In this document: positions 1 through 7,635 of the stretch, in pieces
How positions within the stretch are numbered: the stretch's first letter is position 1
How the letters are laid out: each line of letters starts with the position of its first letter
NCBI GenBank assembly: GCA_022564535.1
Contig: JADFLD010000013.1
Coordinates: 1-13,000 of the forward strand
DNA length: 13,000 bases
Direction of reading: 5' to 3'
From: Gemmatimonadota bacterium
GTDB lineage: Bacteria > Gemmatimonadota > Gemmatimonadetes > Longimicrobiales > UBA6960
Translations under genes and position numbers: made by a program
Notes under the pieces: model-generated
What the model was told of the DNA's origin: nothing
The model's database searches: none
What the model saw: the letters and a program-made list of their open reading frames with translations, nothing else

Positions 1-104
1 CGCCGCGGGTGGCGCTTCCTTCACGCCTCACTTCGGCCCTGGCCGCACACGAGCACGCCCCGCAGGTTGATGCGTCGTTTCCACCGCCGAGAGGGAAGAA
101 GCGG

Positions 105-1370
105 ATGCCAAAGAAGGAAGGGTCGAAACTGTCGCGTCGCGCATTGATCACGACCACGTCCGGCGTCATCGCCGCGGGCCTCGTGCGGACCCAATCCGAC
201 GCCATCAAGCTGGTCGCTCAGGAGGCACCGGCTCGGGCGGCCGATCCTACCAGGATTCCTGGGCGGATGGTTTCGGAGTTGGGCCGGCGTGCGCCCGCGG
301 AGCAGCCCCGGAGACTTATGAGGACTCAGGCCCTGTCGTCGTCTTCCCGGACCCCGCTCGCGGACCTCATGGGCACGATCACCCCGGCGGACCTCCACTT
401 CGAGCGACACCATGGGGGCATTCCGGATATCCGTTTCGAGGATCACGAATTGCTCGTCCATGGCATGGTGGATCGTCCCATGGTCTTCAAGATGGCCGAC
501 CTGATGCGGTATCCGCAGGTGTCGCGCACTCATTTCCTCGAGTGCTCGGGGAACGGAGGTGGCGTCTACAATCGGGATCGCATGCCGACGCAGGTCACGG
601 TCCAGGCCTTGGACGGACTCTTGAGCACGAGCGAATGGACCGGGGTGCCCGTCTCCACGATCCTACGCGAGGTCGGCGTCAAAAGGGGCGCGAGCTGGAT
701 TCTGGCCGAGGGCGGAGACTCCGCCGTGATGTCGCGCAGCGTCCCGCTGGACAAGGTCATGGACGACGCGATTTTGGCCTACGGGCAGAACGGTGAGCGG
801 ATTCGACCAGGGCAGGGGTATCCGGTGCGCCTTTTCCTCCCGGGGTACGAAGGCAATGCGAACGTGAAATGGCTGCGACGCATCGAGGTCACGGACCGAC
901 CGACGCATACGCGAGACGAGACGTCGAAGTACACGGACCCGCTCGGGGACGGGACCGTTCGCCAATTCAGTCTCACGATGGATGCCAAGTCGGTCATCAC
1001 TTTTCCCTCCTATCCCTACGTGCTTCCGGATCGCGGGTGGTGGGAAATCCAGGGGCTCGCGTGGTCCGGGCGCGGGCGAATCACCCGGGTCGAGGTGAGC
1101 ACCGACGGCGGCAGAAGTTGGGTCCTGGCCGCCCTCCAGGGACCCATCCTTACCAAGTCGACCGTGCGATTCCGCCATCTCTTCGAGTGGAATGGAAGGG
1201 AGACGATCATTCTGAGCCGCGCGACGGACGAGACGGGGTACGTCCAGCCGACGGTCCAGCAGCTGTGGGAGGCGCGTGGACCACGAACGTCCTACCACCA
1301 GAACCATCAGCGGGCTTGGAAGATCGCGCGCGGCGGCGAAGTCACCTTCGGTCTGGGCGACCTGGTATGA
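105..1370 (+). CDS. soxC: SoxC, molybdopterin sulfane/sulfite dehydrogenase subunit
   Basis: This is the Mo-cofactor subunit of sulfane dehydrogenase SoxCD, a periplasmic enzyme of the Sox thiosulfate-oxidation pathway in the sulfite-oxidase fold family. The N-terminus carries a Tat signal, with Ser-Arg-Arg at residues 10-12 followed by a hydrophobic stretch, as expected for a cofactor-loaded exported protein. Family landmarks include FERHHGGIPDI, then HFLECSGNGGG with the presumed molybdenum-ligand Cys at residue 147, then AYGQNGE, the KWLRRIEV segment, and the C-terminal dimerisation domain with GLAWSGRG, VSTDGG and DETGYVQPT. The 421 residues match the usual SoxC length. I chose the ATG at 105 rather than an in-frame ATG at 9 because it sits behind a purine-rich GAGGGAAG and puts the Tat motif near the N-terminus. 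Its stop overlaps the next start (ATGA), so the cytochrome gene is probably translationally coupled. A generic sulfite dehydrogenase role is the main alternative. Confidence 0.93.
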   Translation: MPKKEGSKLSRRALITTTSGVIAAGLVRTQSDAIKLVAQEAPARAADPTRIPGRMVSELGRRAPAEQPRRLMRTQALSSSSRTPLADLMGTITPADLHFERHHGGIPDIRFEDHELLVHGMVDRPMVFKMADLMRYPQVSRTHFLECSGNGGGVYNRDRMPTQVTVQALDGLLSTSEWTGVPVSTILREVGVKRGASWILAEGGDSAVMSRSVPLDKVMDDAILAYGQNGERIRPGQGYPVRLFLPGYEGNANVKWLRRIEVTDRPTHTRDETSKYTDPLGDGTVRQFSLTMDAKSVITFPSYPYVLPDRGWWEIQGLAWSGRGRITRVEVSTDGGRSWVLAALQGPILTKSTVRFRHLFEWNGRETIILSRATDETGYVQPTVQQLWEARGPRTSYHQNHQRAWKIARGGEVTFGLGDLV

Positions 1371-1984
1371 AGGGCGCTTCGTGGGCGGTCTCGATGGCGG
1401 TGGTGCTCGTTGCCGCGTGCGGCCCATCGGACGCGACGAGCGGCGGATCGGTCAATGCGAACGCTGGAGCGATGGCCGGCACGCCCGAAGCACTCCCGCT
1501 CCATGCCCCGGCGAGATTCGGCTTCGGTTCCGAGGCATCGGCGGCGCGCGTCGCGCTCTGGGACATCGACGTGAGGCCCGACGGTGCCGGTCTGCCTCCG
1601 GGGAGCGGGTCGGTGGCTCAGGGCCGGGAAGTATACGAAACGCAGTGCGTCGCGTGTCACGGGCCCACGGGCACCGAGGGTCCCAACGATCGTCTGGTCG
1701 ACAGCCAGCAATGGGATGTGGTCCCGACCACGCGCACCGTCGGCAACTACTGGCCCTACTCGACGACGCTCTTCGACTACATCCGCAAGGCGATGCCGCA
1801 ACTGACGCCCGGAATCTTGACGAACGATCAGGTCTACGCCGTCATCGGTTACATCCTGTATCTGAACGAGATCATTCCAGAGGATGCCGTGATGAACGCG
1901 GAGACGCTGCCCGCCGTCATGATGCCGGCCCGCGACAAGTTCGTAGTCGACGACAGGACCGGGGGCCCCGGACCGATTCGGTAG
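1367..1984 (+). CDS. soxD: SoxD-like single-heme lipoprotein cytochrome c
   Basis: This is the probable electron-accepting cytochrome partner of the SoxC encoded just upstream, with which it shares a 4-base ATGA overlap. The 205-residue product begins with a short hydrophobic signal ending in a lipobox (LVAAC, Cys18), so it should be a lipid-anchored exported protein. One c-type heme site is present, CVACH at residues 94-98. The probable distal Met ligand is in VMMPARD (about Met186), matching the Val-x-Met-Pro-x-Arg-Asp pattern near the end of SoxD-type cytochromes. Classical SoxD proteins are roughly twice as long and carry two hemes; this one has a single CxxCH and a low-complexity linker at about residues 20-45. 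The heme assignment is directly visible; the SoxD name rests on context and the C-terminal motif. It could equally be described as the cytochrome subunit of a sulfite dehydrogenase. Confidence 0.85.
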   Translation: MKGASWAVSMAVVLVAACGPSDATSGGSVNANAGAMAGTPEALPLHAPARFGFGSEASAARVALWDIDVRPDGAGLPPGSGSVAQGREVYETQCVACHGPTGTEGPNDRLVDSQQWDVVPTTRTVGNYWPYSTTLFDYIRKAMPQLTPGILTNDQVYAVIGYILYLNEIIPEDAVMNAETLPAVMMPARDKFVVDDRTGGPGPIR

Positions 1985-2008
1985 CTCGGTTTCCTGGGCG
2001 AATCGCGC

Positions 2009-3202
2009 TCAGTCGCCCCGCGGCCGGACGAGTCTGGACAGGTCGATCGAAAGTTGGCGGGCCATGTACCCGAGCAGCGCCTCGGTCGCTGTCGCCTGAT
2101 TGAGGTTCGTGAACTCGATGGTGAACGCCGGCTCGTCGACTCCGTCGGCGCTGCCCTTCATGGCGGTCAGGGTTATCGGTTCTCCGGCTCGCAGGCGGGT
2201 GACGTGCGCGAACTCCAGTGGCACCGTGTCCTCGAGCGTCTCGCCGGTTCCTGCCTCGCCGCTCCACACGACGTCCGGGTCGTCGACGTCACCGAAATGG
2301 AGGACGTAGCGCGTTTCGTCTGCTAGTGGGTTCGGGAGGGCGGCTCGAATACTGAGCGCAGGCGCGAAGGCCAGGTCAGGATGAGCGAACGTGATTCCCA
2401 GAGCGTCGTTGATCGCCTGAAAATTGCGGAGATCCTCGGGCGGGGTCTCCGCACGATCGCGTAGCAGAGGAGTGAAGCCTACCGTCACGACGACGTTGCC
2501 GATGCGCGCGTACCCCACGGTTTGAGCACCGCCCAGTTGGCCCGTCTGATCGGGCTGCAGAGGGGTCGCGTTGGTCCACGGGCGAAGCTCCTGGATCTCC
2601 CAGATGCTCTCCGGCGAATCCACGAATCTGAAGCGGGACGCCTGCGAAGGGTCTGCCGCCGCCTCCTCACAGATCGGGCCGGCCGCGGTCTCACACGCCC
2701 CGAGCACAGCGCCTCGTACGAAGATCGCGCCGTCGCATGGGCCGAGGAGTTCCGCCACGCCCCGGTTGTTTCTGATGATGACGTCGGCTTGGGCCTGGGT
2801 CTCGCCGATCGCATCGGCGAGGACCTTCTTGATGACGTCGCGAGCGGCGGCGCGCTCAGCCGCGATCGCCGGGTCCTGCTCGACGATGTAGCTCTGCGCC
2901 AACGCCCCGTCCGCGGCGAACCAGTCGCGAAGCTGCGCTTCGACGGTGTCTTGGCCGTCGAGTGAAGCGATGATCGTTTGGTCCTCCAGGGCCAGAGCCT
3001 GGGCAAGAGCCCCCAGGCGCCGCACACGAGCCATCAGGGGGTCGAGGATCGCATCGAGCGCGTCTACCCGAGCCAGGACCGCTACGCAGCTGTGTGACCG
3101 CTCGAGCTCCAGCGCGACGAGTCCGTGAGGTGGAGTGCCGACCTGCGCCGAAAGCGGAGCGAAGGCAAAGGACAGGGCGAAAGCGATGATCGCGGATCGC
3201 AC
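2009..3202 (-). CDS. exported protein of unknown function
   Basis: I do not recognise this family. The product has a clear Sec signal peptide (RSAIIAFALSFAFAPLSAQ), so the mature protein is periplasmic or secreted. The first half is alanine-rich and probably helical, with long charged helices. It contains four Cys residues in the contexts SHSC, GPCDG, GACET and PICEE, which could form two disulfides after export. The C-terminal half looks beta-rich, with alternating hydrophobic segments, and ends in a probable short helix. No catalytic motif or membrane helix beyond the signal is apparent. I chose the GTG at 3202, which has GGAG eight bases upstream and gives a compact signal peptide; an in-frame GTG at 3238 behind a weak AGGT would add 12 residues. 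It follows the Asp-box protein gene on the same strand after a 118-bp (or longer) gap containing hairpins, and converges on soxD with only 24 bp between stops. Confidence 0.75.
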   Translation of the reverse strand: MRSAIIAFALSFAFAPLSAQVGTPPHGLVALELERSHSCVAVLARVDALDAILDPLMARVRRLGALAQALALEDQTIIASLDGQDTVEAQLRDWFAADGALAQSYIVEQDPAIAAERAAARDVIKKVLADAIGETQAQADVIIRNNRGVAELLGPCDGAIFVRGAVLGACETAAGPICEEAAADPSQASRFRFVDSPESIWEIQELRPWTNATPLQPDQTGQLGGAQTVGYARIGNVVVTVGFTPLLRDRAETPPEDLRNFQAINDALGITFAHPDLAFAPALSIRAALPNPLADETRYVLHFGDVDDPDVVWSGEAGTGETLEDTVPLEFAHVTRLRAGEPITLTAMKGSADGVDEPAFTIEFTNLNQATATEALLGYMARQLSIDLSRLVRPRGD

Positions 3203-3250
3203 GCGGGGGCTCCAGTGGTCTTGTTCGTGAACGGACACGTGTTGTACCTA

Positions 3251-3282
3251 CGGCGTGGGCCGGTGTTTCCCGACCCACGCCG
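3251..3282. repeat. inverted repeat (hairpin) between two minus-strand genes
   Basis: CGGCGTGGG at 3251-3259 is the exact reverse complement of CCCACGCCG at 3274-3282. One more A-T pair flanks it, and three inner pairs follow a single mismatch, leaving a six-base loop. It lies between the Asp-box gene and the downstream exported-protein gene, just before the latter's start. There is no T-tract on the minus strand, so it is not a standard intrinsic terminator. It may be a 5' UTR structure, an RNA-processing site or an operator. Confidence 0.5.
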
Positions 3283-3313
3283 TTCCCCTCCGCCGAGTCA
3301 GCCCCCTCGACGC

Positions 3314-3346
3314 GCCCCGGAGAACGTACCGGGGCCTAGCGGCCCC
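3314..3346 (-). terminator. overlapping hairpins after the Asp-box gene stop
   Basis: Directly downstream of the Asp-box gene stop, two stems share the GGGGC at 3331-3335. One pairs GCCCCGG (3314-3320) with CCGGGGC (3329-3335). The other pairs GGGGCC (3331-3336) with GGCCCC (3341-3346) around a TAGC loop. They cannot form together. Position suggests a 3' end or attenuator, but no T-tract follows, so termination is inferred only. Confidence 0.35.
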
Positions 3347-3356
3347 GCTACGAGGG

Positions 3357-6300
3357 TCAGCCTCCGTCGCTGATGAGCGGGTTCAGGCCGCGTTCGCGTA
3401 GCAGCTGATTAAAGTCGGCGAGTCGAGTCTCGAGCAGCAGATCCAGGTCGGTCCGTGCATTCACGAGCGCGTCGCGCAGCAACGTGTGGACCTGACCGTG
3501 CTGATCCGTCGGCCGAAAGTCGGCGGTTCCCACGCCGTTGGCCAGGTGTCGTAGTTTGCCGAGGATCTTGGACGGGAACCGAACCCCATCCTGACCGGTG
3601 CCGGTGTTGCGCAACTGCAGGAGCTGTTCTTCGACGTCGACGAGGCTCTGGTCCAGCTCGGCGGCGCCCTGGATCAAGTCGTCGGAGCCGCCCTGATCCT
3701 CGAGCACGTCGACGAGATCGTAGAGCTGACGGCGCACCCACTCGATGCGGTTGATCGCGTCGGCCGCGGAGTCATAGTCGTTGCGGATCTCCTCCGAGAG
3801 AGTGACCTGGTCACGGATGTCCTGCGCGGTCCCCTCGGAGCCCGGATCTTTCAGCACCACGAGCTCGGTCGTGAACTCATCGCCTCCGACCTGGAGGGTC
3901 ACCGTGTATGTGCCTGGAGGATGTCGCACGGTCAGCCCGTTCTGGACGCGGACCCGCTCCGGTCCATAGTCGACCCAATCCGCGTACATCGGGGGGACGC
4001 GACGGCGGATCGGAGTGCTTTGCTCGCCCCGGAAGTCCCAGAATACCCGGTTGATGCCCGCCTGACTCGAGCCGTCGAGCGTTCGCACGATCGCCCCTCG
4101 CGCGTCGGATATCACGAGGGTGACCGAGTCGCCTACGAATTCGTCACCGATCCAGTAGTTGATGAAAGCGGCGTTGGGTGGATTGTCGCCCGAGCTCATG
4201 TCCAGGGTCTGAGCGGCCGGCGCCGTTCTCGGGTTGAACCGGTAGGCATCACGGGGGTCGAACAGGTGGGCCGACGTCGCGCGGACCTCGTCCGTCAGCT
4301 GCTGCAGCGGCGTGATGTCGTCAAGAATCCAGAAGCCGCGCCCGTACGTGCCGATGACGAGGTCGTTGAAGTGCTCCTGGATCACGATTCCGTACATCGG
4401 CGAGGCCGGCAGATTGTTGATCAACGGTTGCCAGTGGTCCCCGTCGTCGAAGCTCACGTAGATGCGGTTTTCCGTGCCCAGGAAGATGAGGCCCGGACGC
4501 ACGGGATCCTCTTGAATGCTGCGGGCGAAGCTGAGGATATGGTCTTCGATGCCGTCGGTGATCTTCGTCCAATGCTCGCCGTAGTCCTCCGTCCGATAGA
4601 CGTAGGGCGCGAAGTCGCCGACCTGATGCGCTTCGACGGCGAGATAGGCCTTGCCGGCATCCCACCTGGATGCGTCGATGCCGCGCACCACGCCGTCGAC
4701 CGGCCAGTCCGGGAGATTGCCCGTGACGTCCTGCCACGTCCGTCCGTCATCGCGGCTGACGTGCACTTTCCCATCGTTCGATCCGGCGTAGAAAACCCCT
4801 TGTTGAGCTGGAGACTCGTCGAAGGCGTAGATCACACAGCAGTATTCGACTCCGATGTTGTCCGGCGTGAGCCCTCCGCTGATTCCCTGGCGACTCTTGT
4901 CGTTGGTGGTCAGATCCGGGCTGATCACGTCCCAGCTCTGCCCTCCATTGCGTGTACGGTGCACATGCTGGCTCGTCACGAAGATCGTGTTGTTGTCGTG
5001 CGGTGAGATCAAGAGGGGGAACGTCCACTGAAAGCGGTACCGGAGGTCTTCGGCGGGCCATCCTCCAGTGCTTTCGGGCCAGACTTCGACGCTGCGGAAT
5101 TGACGCGTGCGCTCATCGTGGCGGACGACGATCCCGCCTCGCGCCCCCGAGCCGGACGCGCTGGACCACACGATGTTCGGGTCCGTCGGGTCGGGCGTGG
5201 CGAAGCCGCTCTCGCCGCCCCCCACCTGGTGCCAGTCACCTCTTGGAATCCCCGCGTTGCCGTACAGGGTATTGCTGGGCCCGCGGAACGACGGACCGTC
5301 CTGGCGGTTGCCCATCACGTTGTAGGGGATCGCGTTGTCGACGGTCACGTGGTACAGCTGCGAGATCGGAAGCTCGGTTCGGTGGTACGTCTCCCCACGG
5401 TTCATGGAGATGTGGACGCCTTGGTCGTTTCCGATAATCAGACGGTCTCCGTCGTCCGGGTCGATCCAGAGGTCGTGGTAGTCACCACCCGGGCGTTGAG
5501 CACCCTGATGAGTGACGTACGTGCGTCCCCCGTCGTACGACCGTGAGAGCGCGGCTGTGAGGAAGAGGACTTCGTCGGCGTCGTCGGGGAGAACGCGGCA
5601 GTTGTTGTAGTAGCCGGTGCGCCCACCCAGATCGCGGCTGTGATTGATCAGCTCCCAGTCGTAGCCCCCGTTGTCGGAGCGCCAGAGTTCGCCGGACTCG
5701 GTCTCCTGTCCATGCCACGGGACACCGTCGCCCGTCTCGATCAGAGCGTAGACGCGGCGGGAGTCCGACTTCGACATGCACACGTCCACTTTGCCGACCG
5801 GAAGGACGGGGAGCCCGTGGCCTTCCAGCTTCGTCCAGCTGTCTCCTCCATCGCGTGACATGTAGATGCCCGACCCAGGTCCCCCACTCTCACGGCCCCA
5901 GGTGTTGAAGACGACGGTCCAGAGCCCGGCGAAGAGAATTCTCGGATTGTTCGGGTCCATGATGACGCTCGAGGCTCCCGTGTCCTCATCGACGAAGAGG
6001 ACGTGCTCCCACGTCTCCCCCCCGTCCGTGGTCCGAAAGACCCCCCGCTCGGGTTGGGGGCCATGCGCGTGGCCCAGAGCCCCGATGAACACGATGTCCG
6101 GGTCGGTAGGATGGATCACGATTCGAGACACTCGCCCGATGGCTTCGAGCCCCATGTGCTCCCAGTGCTCGCCGCCGTCCGTCGACTTGTAGACTCCGTC
6201 GCCGAGCGTGACGTTCGAGCGGATGTGGGGCTCGCCCGTGCCCGCCCACACCGTTTGCGGATCCGAAATCGAGACGGCGAGCGCCCCGACGGAGTGCACC

Positions 6301-6566
6301 GCCTGATCGTCGAAGACCGGCCGCCAACTGATGCCGGCGTCCTCCGTCTTCCAGAGGCCACCCGACGCGGCGCCGGCGTAGTAGGTAAGCGGGTCGCCGA
6401 CCACGCCGGATACGGATGCGATTCGGTTCCCGACGACTCCGATGTGTCGAAACGTGAGCGACTCGAGTCGATCCACGCGCACCGGCTGGGCCGCGAGGTC
6501 CGAGGCCGGCGCCAGAGCGAAGAAGGCGATCAGCATCGAGGACAGGCGATGGGCGGACCGGATCAT
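3357..6566 (-). CDS. secreted Asp-box (VPS10/sortilin-like) beta-propeller protein
   Basis: This is a very large exported protein of the 'glycosyl hydrolase, BNR repeat' or VPS10-domain type that is abundant in Gemmatimonadota and Acidobacteria. The 1069-residue product starts with a signal peptide (about residues 1-27, ending DLAAQ). Residues 70-712 hold at least eleven Asp-box-like motifs, for example KTEDAGISW (73-81), KSTDGGEHW (127-135), RTTDGGETW (178-186), MSRDGGDSW (236-244), RTRNGGQSW (537-545), VSRDDGRTW (603-611) and VSFDDGDHW (704-712). These should build one or two beta-propellers. YGRGFWILDD (741-750) ends the propeller region. A FlgD-like Ig segment follows at about 810-905 (PPGTYTVTLQVGG), then a charged, probably coiled-coil tail at about 915-1069. 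The catalytic residues of true sialidases cannot be assigned, so 'hydrolase' is unproven; binding or peptide handling is equally possible. The ATG has AGGA eight bases upstream. It is transcribed divergently from the charge-segregated protein gene. Confidence 0.9.
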   Translation of the reverse strand: MIRSAHRLSSMLIAFFALAPASDLAAQPVRVDRLESLTFRHIGVVGNRIASVSGVVGDPLTYYAGAASGGLWKTEDAGISWRPVFDDQAVHSVGALAVSISDPQTVWAGTGEPHIRSNVTLGDGVYKSTDGGEHWEHMGLEAIGRVSRIVIHPTDPDIVFIGALGHAHGPQPERGVFRTTDGGETWEHVLFVDEDTGASSVIMDPNNPRILFAGLWTVVFNTWGRESGGPGSGIYMSRDGGDSWTKLEGHGLPVLPVGKVDVCMSKSDSRRVYALIETGDGVPWHGQETESGELWRSDNGGYDWELINHSRDLGGRTGYYNNCRVLPDDADEVLFLTAALSRSYDGGRTYVTHQGAQRPGGDYHDLWIDPDDGDRLIIGNDQGVHISMNRGETYHRTELPISQLYHVTVDNAIPYNVMGNRQDGPSFRGPSNTLYGNAGIPRGDWHQVGGGESGFATPDPTDPNIVWSSASGSGARGGIVVRHDERTRQFRSVEVWPESTGGWPAEDLRYRFQWTFPLLISPHDNNTIFVTSQHVHRTRNGGQSWDVISPDLTTNDKSRQGISGGLTPDNIGVEYCCVIYAFDESPAQQGVFYAGSNDGKVHVSRDDGRTWQDVTGNLPDWPVDGVVRGIDASRWDAGKAYLAVEAHQVGDFAPYVYRTEDYGEHWTKITDGIEDHILSFARSIQEDPVRPGLIFLGTENRIYVSFDDGDHWQPLINNLPASPMYGIVIQEHFNDLVIGTYGRGFWILDDITPLQQLTDEVRATSAHLFDPRDAYRFNPRTAPAAQTLDMSSGDNPPNAAFINYWIGDEFVGDSVTLVISDARGAIVRTLDGSSQAGINRVFWDFRGEQSTPIRRRVPPMYADWVDYGPERVRVQNGLTVRHPPGTYTVTLQVGGDEFTTELVVLKDPGSEGTAQDIRDQVTLSEEIRNDYDSAADAINRIEWVRRQLYDLVDVLEDQGGSDDLIQGAAELDQSLVDVEEQLLQLRNTGTGQDGVRFPSKILGKLRHLANGVGTADFRPTDQHGQVHTLLRDALVNARTDLDLLLETRLADFNQLLRERGLNPLISDGG

Positions 6567-6782
6567 GATCTGGTTCCTGTCGTGTTGGGTTATTTGAGCG
6601 ACGCGGCCAGAGTCGCTCGGACACTGCCTGTGGCGTTGTCATGATGGTGGGATGGACAGGAGCCCAATTGGCGGTGGGGACGGAGCGGTGGCAAGTCTGA
6701 GGCAGGATCACGGAGTCGCAACCTTTTGTGCGCAGATCACGTCAGAAGGAGTGTACGGATCGGAATCCACGGAGAGGTTGAG
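6567..6782. promoter_or_regulatory. divergent intergenic region, presumed promoters for both flanking genes
   Basis: This 216-bp gap separates two genes that point away from each other, so it must hold promoters for both unless transcription enters from outside. I could not identify convincing -35/-10 pairs on either strand. It contains the inverted repeat at 6596-6618 and, at its right end, the ribosome binding site GGAGAGG (6771-6777), five bases before the ATG at 6783. Confidence 0.4.
6596..6618. repeat. operator-like inverted repeat
   Basis: GAGCGAC (6596-6602) and GTCGCTC (6612-6618) are perfect reverse complements separated by nine bases. The dyad sits about 30 bp upstream of the Asp-box gene start in a divergent promoter region, a position typical of a repressor site. 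A role as an operator is inference from location and symmetry. Confidence 0.35.
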
Positions 6783-7532
6783 ATGAATCAGTTCGGCACG
6801 GACGTCTTGTCGGTCGCGATGGTTGTGGGTGGTGCGGTGGTGGCGGGAGGGACGACGCTTCTGCTCGCCAGCTCCTCGCATGAGGTGGCGTATGAGTGTT
6901 CTCTGGAAGTGGTGGCTCCGCCCCGAATCGTCGTGGCCCTCGGTGGTGCCGAGGGCTCGATCGTCGTTGCGCCCGTTGTAGAGTCGAGAACATCCGACGG
7001 GTGCGCAGCCACGGTGGCGATCGATGCGATGAAGCTCGAACGGGTACGCTTCGAGGTCGACCGGGCGCGTGCCGGGGCCGAGCAAGTGCGGGAACGCGCT
7101 GGCCGCGTGCGCGAGCGCGTGGAGCGTGGCCGTGAGCGCGCAGAAAGAGAGCGTGAAAGATCCCATCGTGTCCGTCGCTTTGAGGTCGATTTGTCGCAGG
7201 CGTTGCGAGAGCGGATCGAGCGCGTTCGCCGCGTCGAGCGCATTCACATCGACGGCGACGGCGACGGGGACGGCGACGGGGATTTCGATTTCGATTTCGA
7301 TTCTGACTTCGACTTCGACTTCGATCTTGACGAGATGAGATTCGATTTCGACGGGTTGAGATTCGAGCTCGGCGCGTTAGACGACCTGCAGCTGAACCTC
7401 GAGGATCTGGAGTTGGAGCTCCAGGAGCTCGACGGCGTGTTCGGGATCGAGTTCCAGGAGCGCATCGAGGAAGAGATGCGCCGGGTCGAGGAGCGACTCG
7501 AGAAGAGACGAAACGAGGAGATCGGCCGCTAG
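6783..7532 (+). CDS. membrane-anchored charge-segregated protein with Asp-Gly/Asp-Phe repeats
   Basis: I do not recognise this family. The 249-residue product has one hydrophobic segment at about residues 8-30, a signal anchor or uncleaved signal. A small domain with Cys39 and Cys74 follows. Residues 84-153 form a highly Arg/Glu-rich stretch (RERAERERERSHRVRR) predicted to be a long, net-basic helix. Residues 157-167 are five Asp-Gly repeats, and 167-183 alternate Asp with Phe (DFDFDFDSDFDFDFDLD). Residues 195-249 form an acidic Leu/Glu-rich segment ending in a mixed-charge helix. The Asp-Gly run resembles calcium-binding loops of the DxDxDG type, and an Asp/Phe alternation would make a strand with one acidic and one aromatic face; both are inference. 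I chose the ATG at 6783 for its GGAGAGG ribosome binding site five bases upstream; an in-frame ATG at 6726 lacks one. It is monocistronic, ended by the terminator at 7564. Confidence 0.8.
   Translation: MNQFGTDVLSVAMVVGGAVVAGGTTLLLASSSHEVAYECSLEVVAPPRIVVALGGAEGSIVVAPVVESRTSDGCAATVAIDAMKLERVRFEVDRARAGAEQVRERAGRVRERVERGRERAERERERSHRVRRFEVDLSQALRERIERVRRVERIHIDGDGDGDGDGDFDFDFDSDFDFDFDLDEMRFDFDGLRFELGALDDLQLNLEDLELELQELDGVFGIEFQERIEEEMRRVEERLEKRRNEEIGR
7251..7331 (+). repeat. coding tandem hexanucleotide repeat (Asp-Gly then Asp-Phe)
   Basis: Within the preceding gene, about five GAC-GGN hexamers (Asp-Gly) run directly into GAT-TTC/GAC-TTC hexamers (Asp-Phe), interrupted once by a Ser codon and once by a Leu codon near the end. 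Both unit types share a GAY first codon. Synonymous variants (GGC/GGG; GAT in the first Phe block, GAC in the second) suggest block duplications. In-frame hexamer repeats like this can change length by slippage without breaking the reading frame. Confidence 0.85.
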
Positions 7533-7563
7533 CGGATTTTACCTGCGGTACGAAGAGACGAGT

Positions 7564-7602
7564 GAGGGGCCCGGGCGGGTGACGCCCGGGCCCCTCTTCT
7601 TT
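7564..7602 (+). terminator. strong intrinsic terminator
   Basis: GAGGGGCCCGGGCG (7564-7577) pairs perfectly over 14 bp with CGCCCGGGCCCCTC (7583-7596) around a GGTGA loop, followed by TTCTTT. It lies 32 bp after the stop of the charge-segregated protein gene. On the opposite strand the hairpin lacks a T-tract, but it sits just past the end of the convergent GGT-like gene and may also help stop that transcript. Confidence 0.93.
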
Positions 7603-7635
7603 ATTCGGACGTCAGCAGCCCGGGACGGTTGGCCT

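Noticed and set aside
869..1366. Open frame upstream of and continuous with the SoxD-like gene
   Set aside because: It lies in another frame of soxC, is Arg/Gly-rich with no family resemblance, and the lipoprotein signal begins exactly at the ATG at 1367.
3921..5006. Long plus-strand open frame (361 codons) opposite the Asp-box gene
   Set aside because: It is Arg/Val/Asp-rich antisense of a gene with eleven clear Asp-box motifs; it shows no motif of its own and reflects the high GC content.
3357..6566. Annotation as a sialidase
   Set aside because: Asp-box motifs are structural and shared by many propellers; the catalytic Arg triad and Tyr/Glu pair of sialidases could not be placed.
7251..7331. 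CRISPR array or non-coding tandem repeat
   Set aside because: The units are 6 bases, keep the reading frame, have no spacers and lie inside a gene with a good ribosome binding site.
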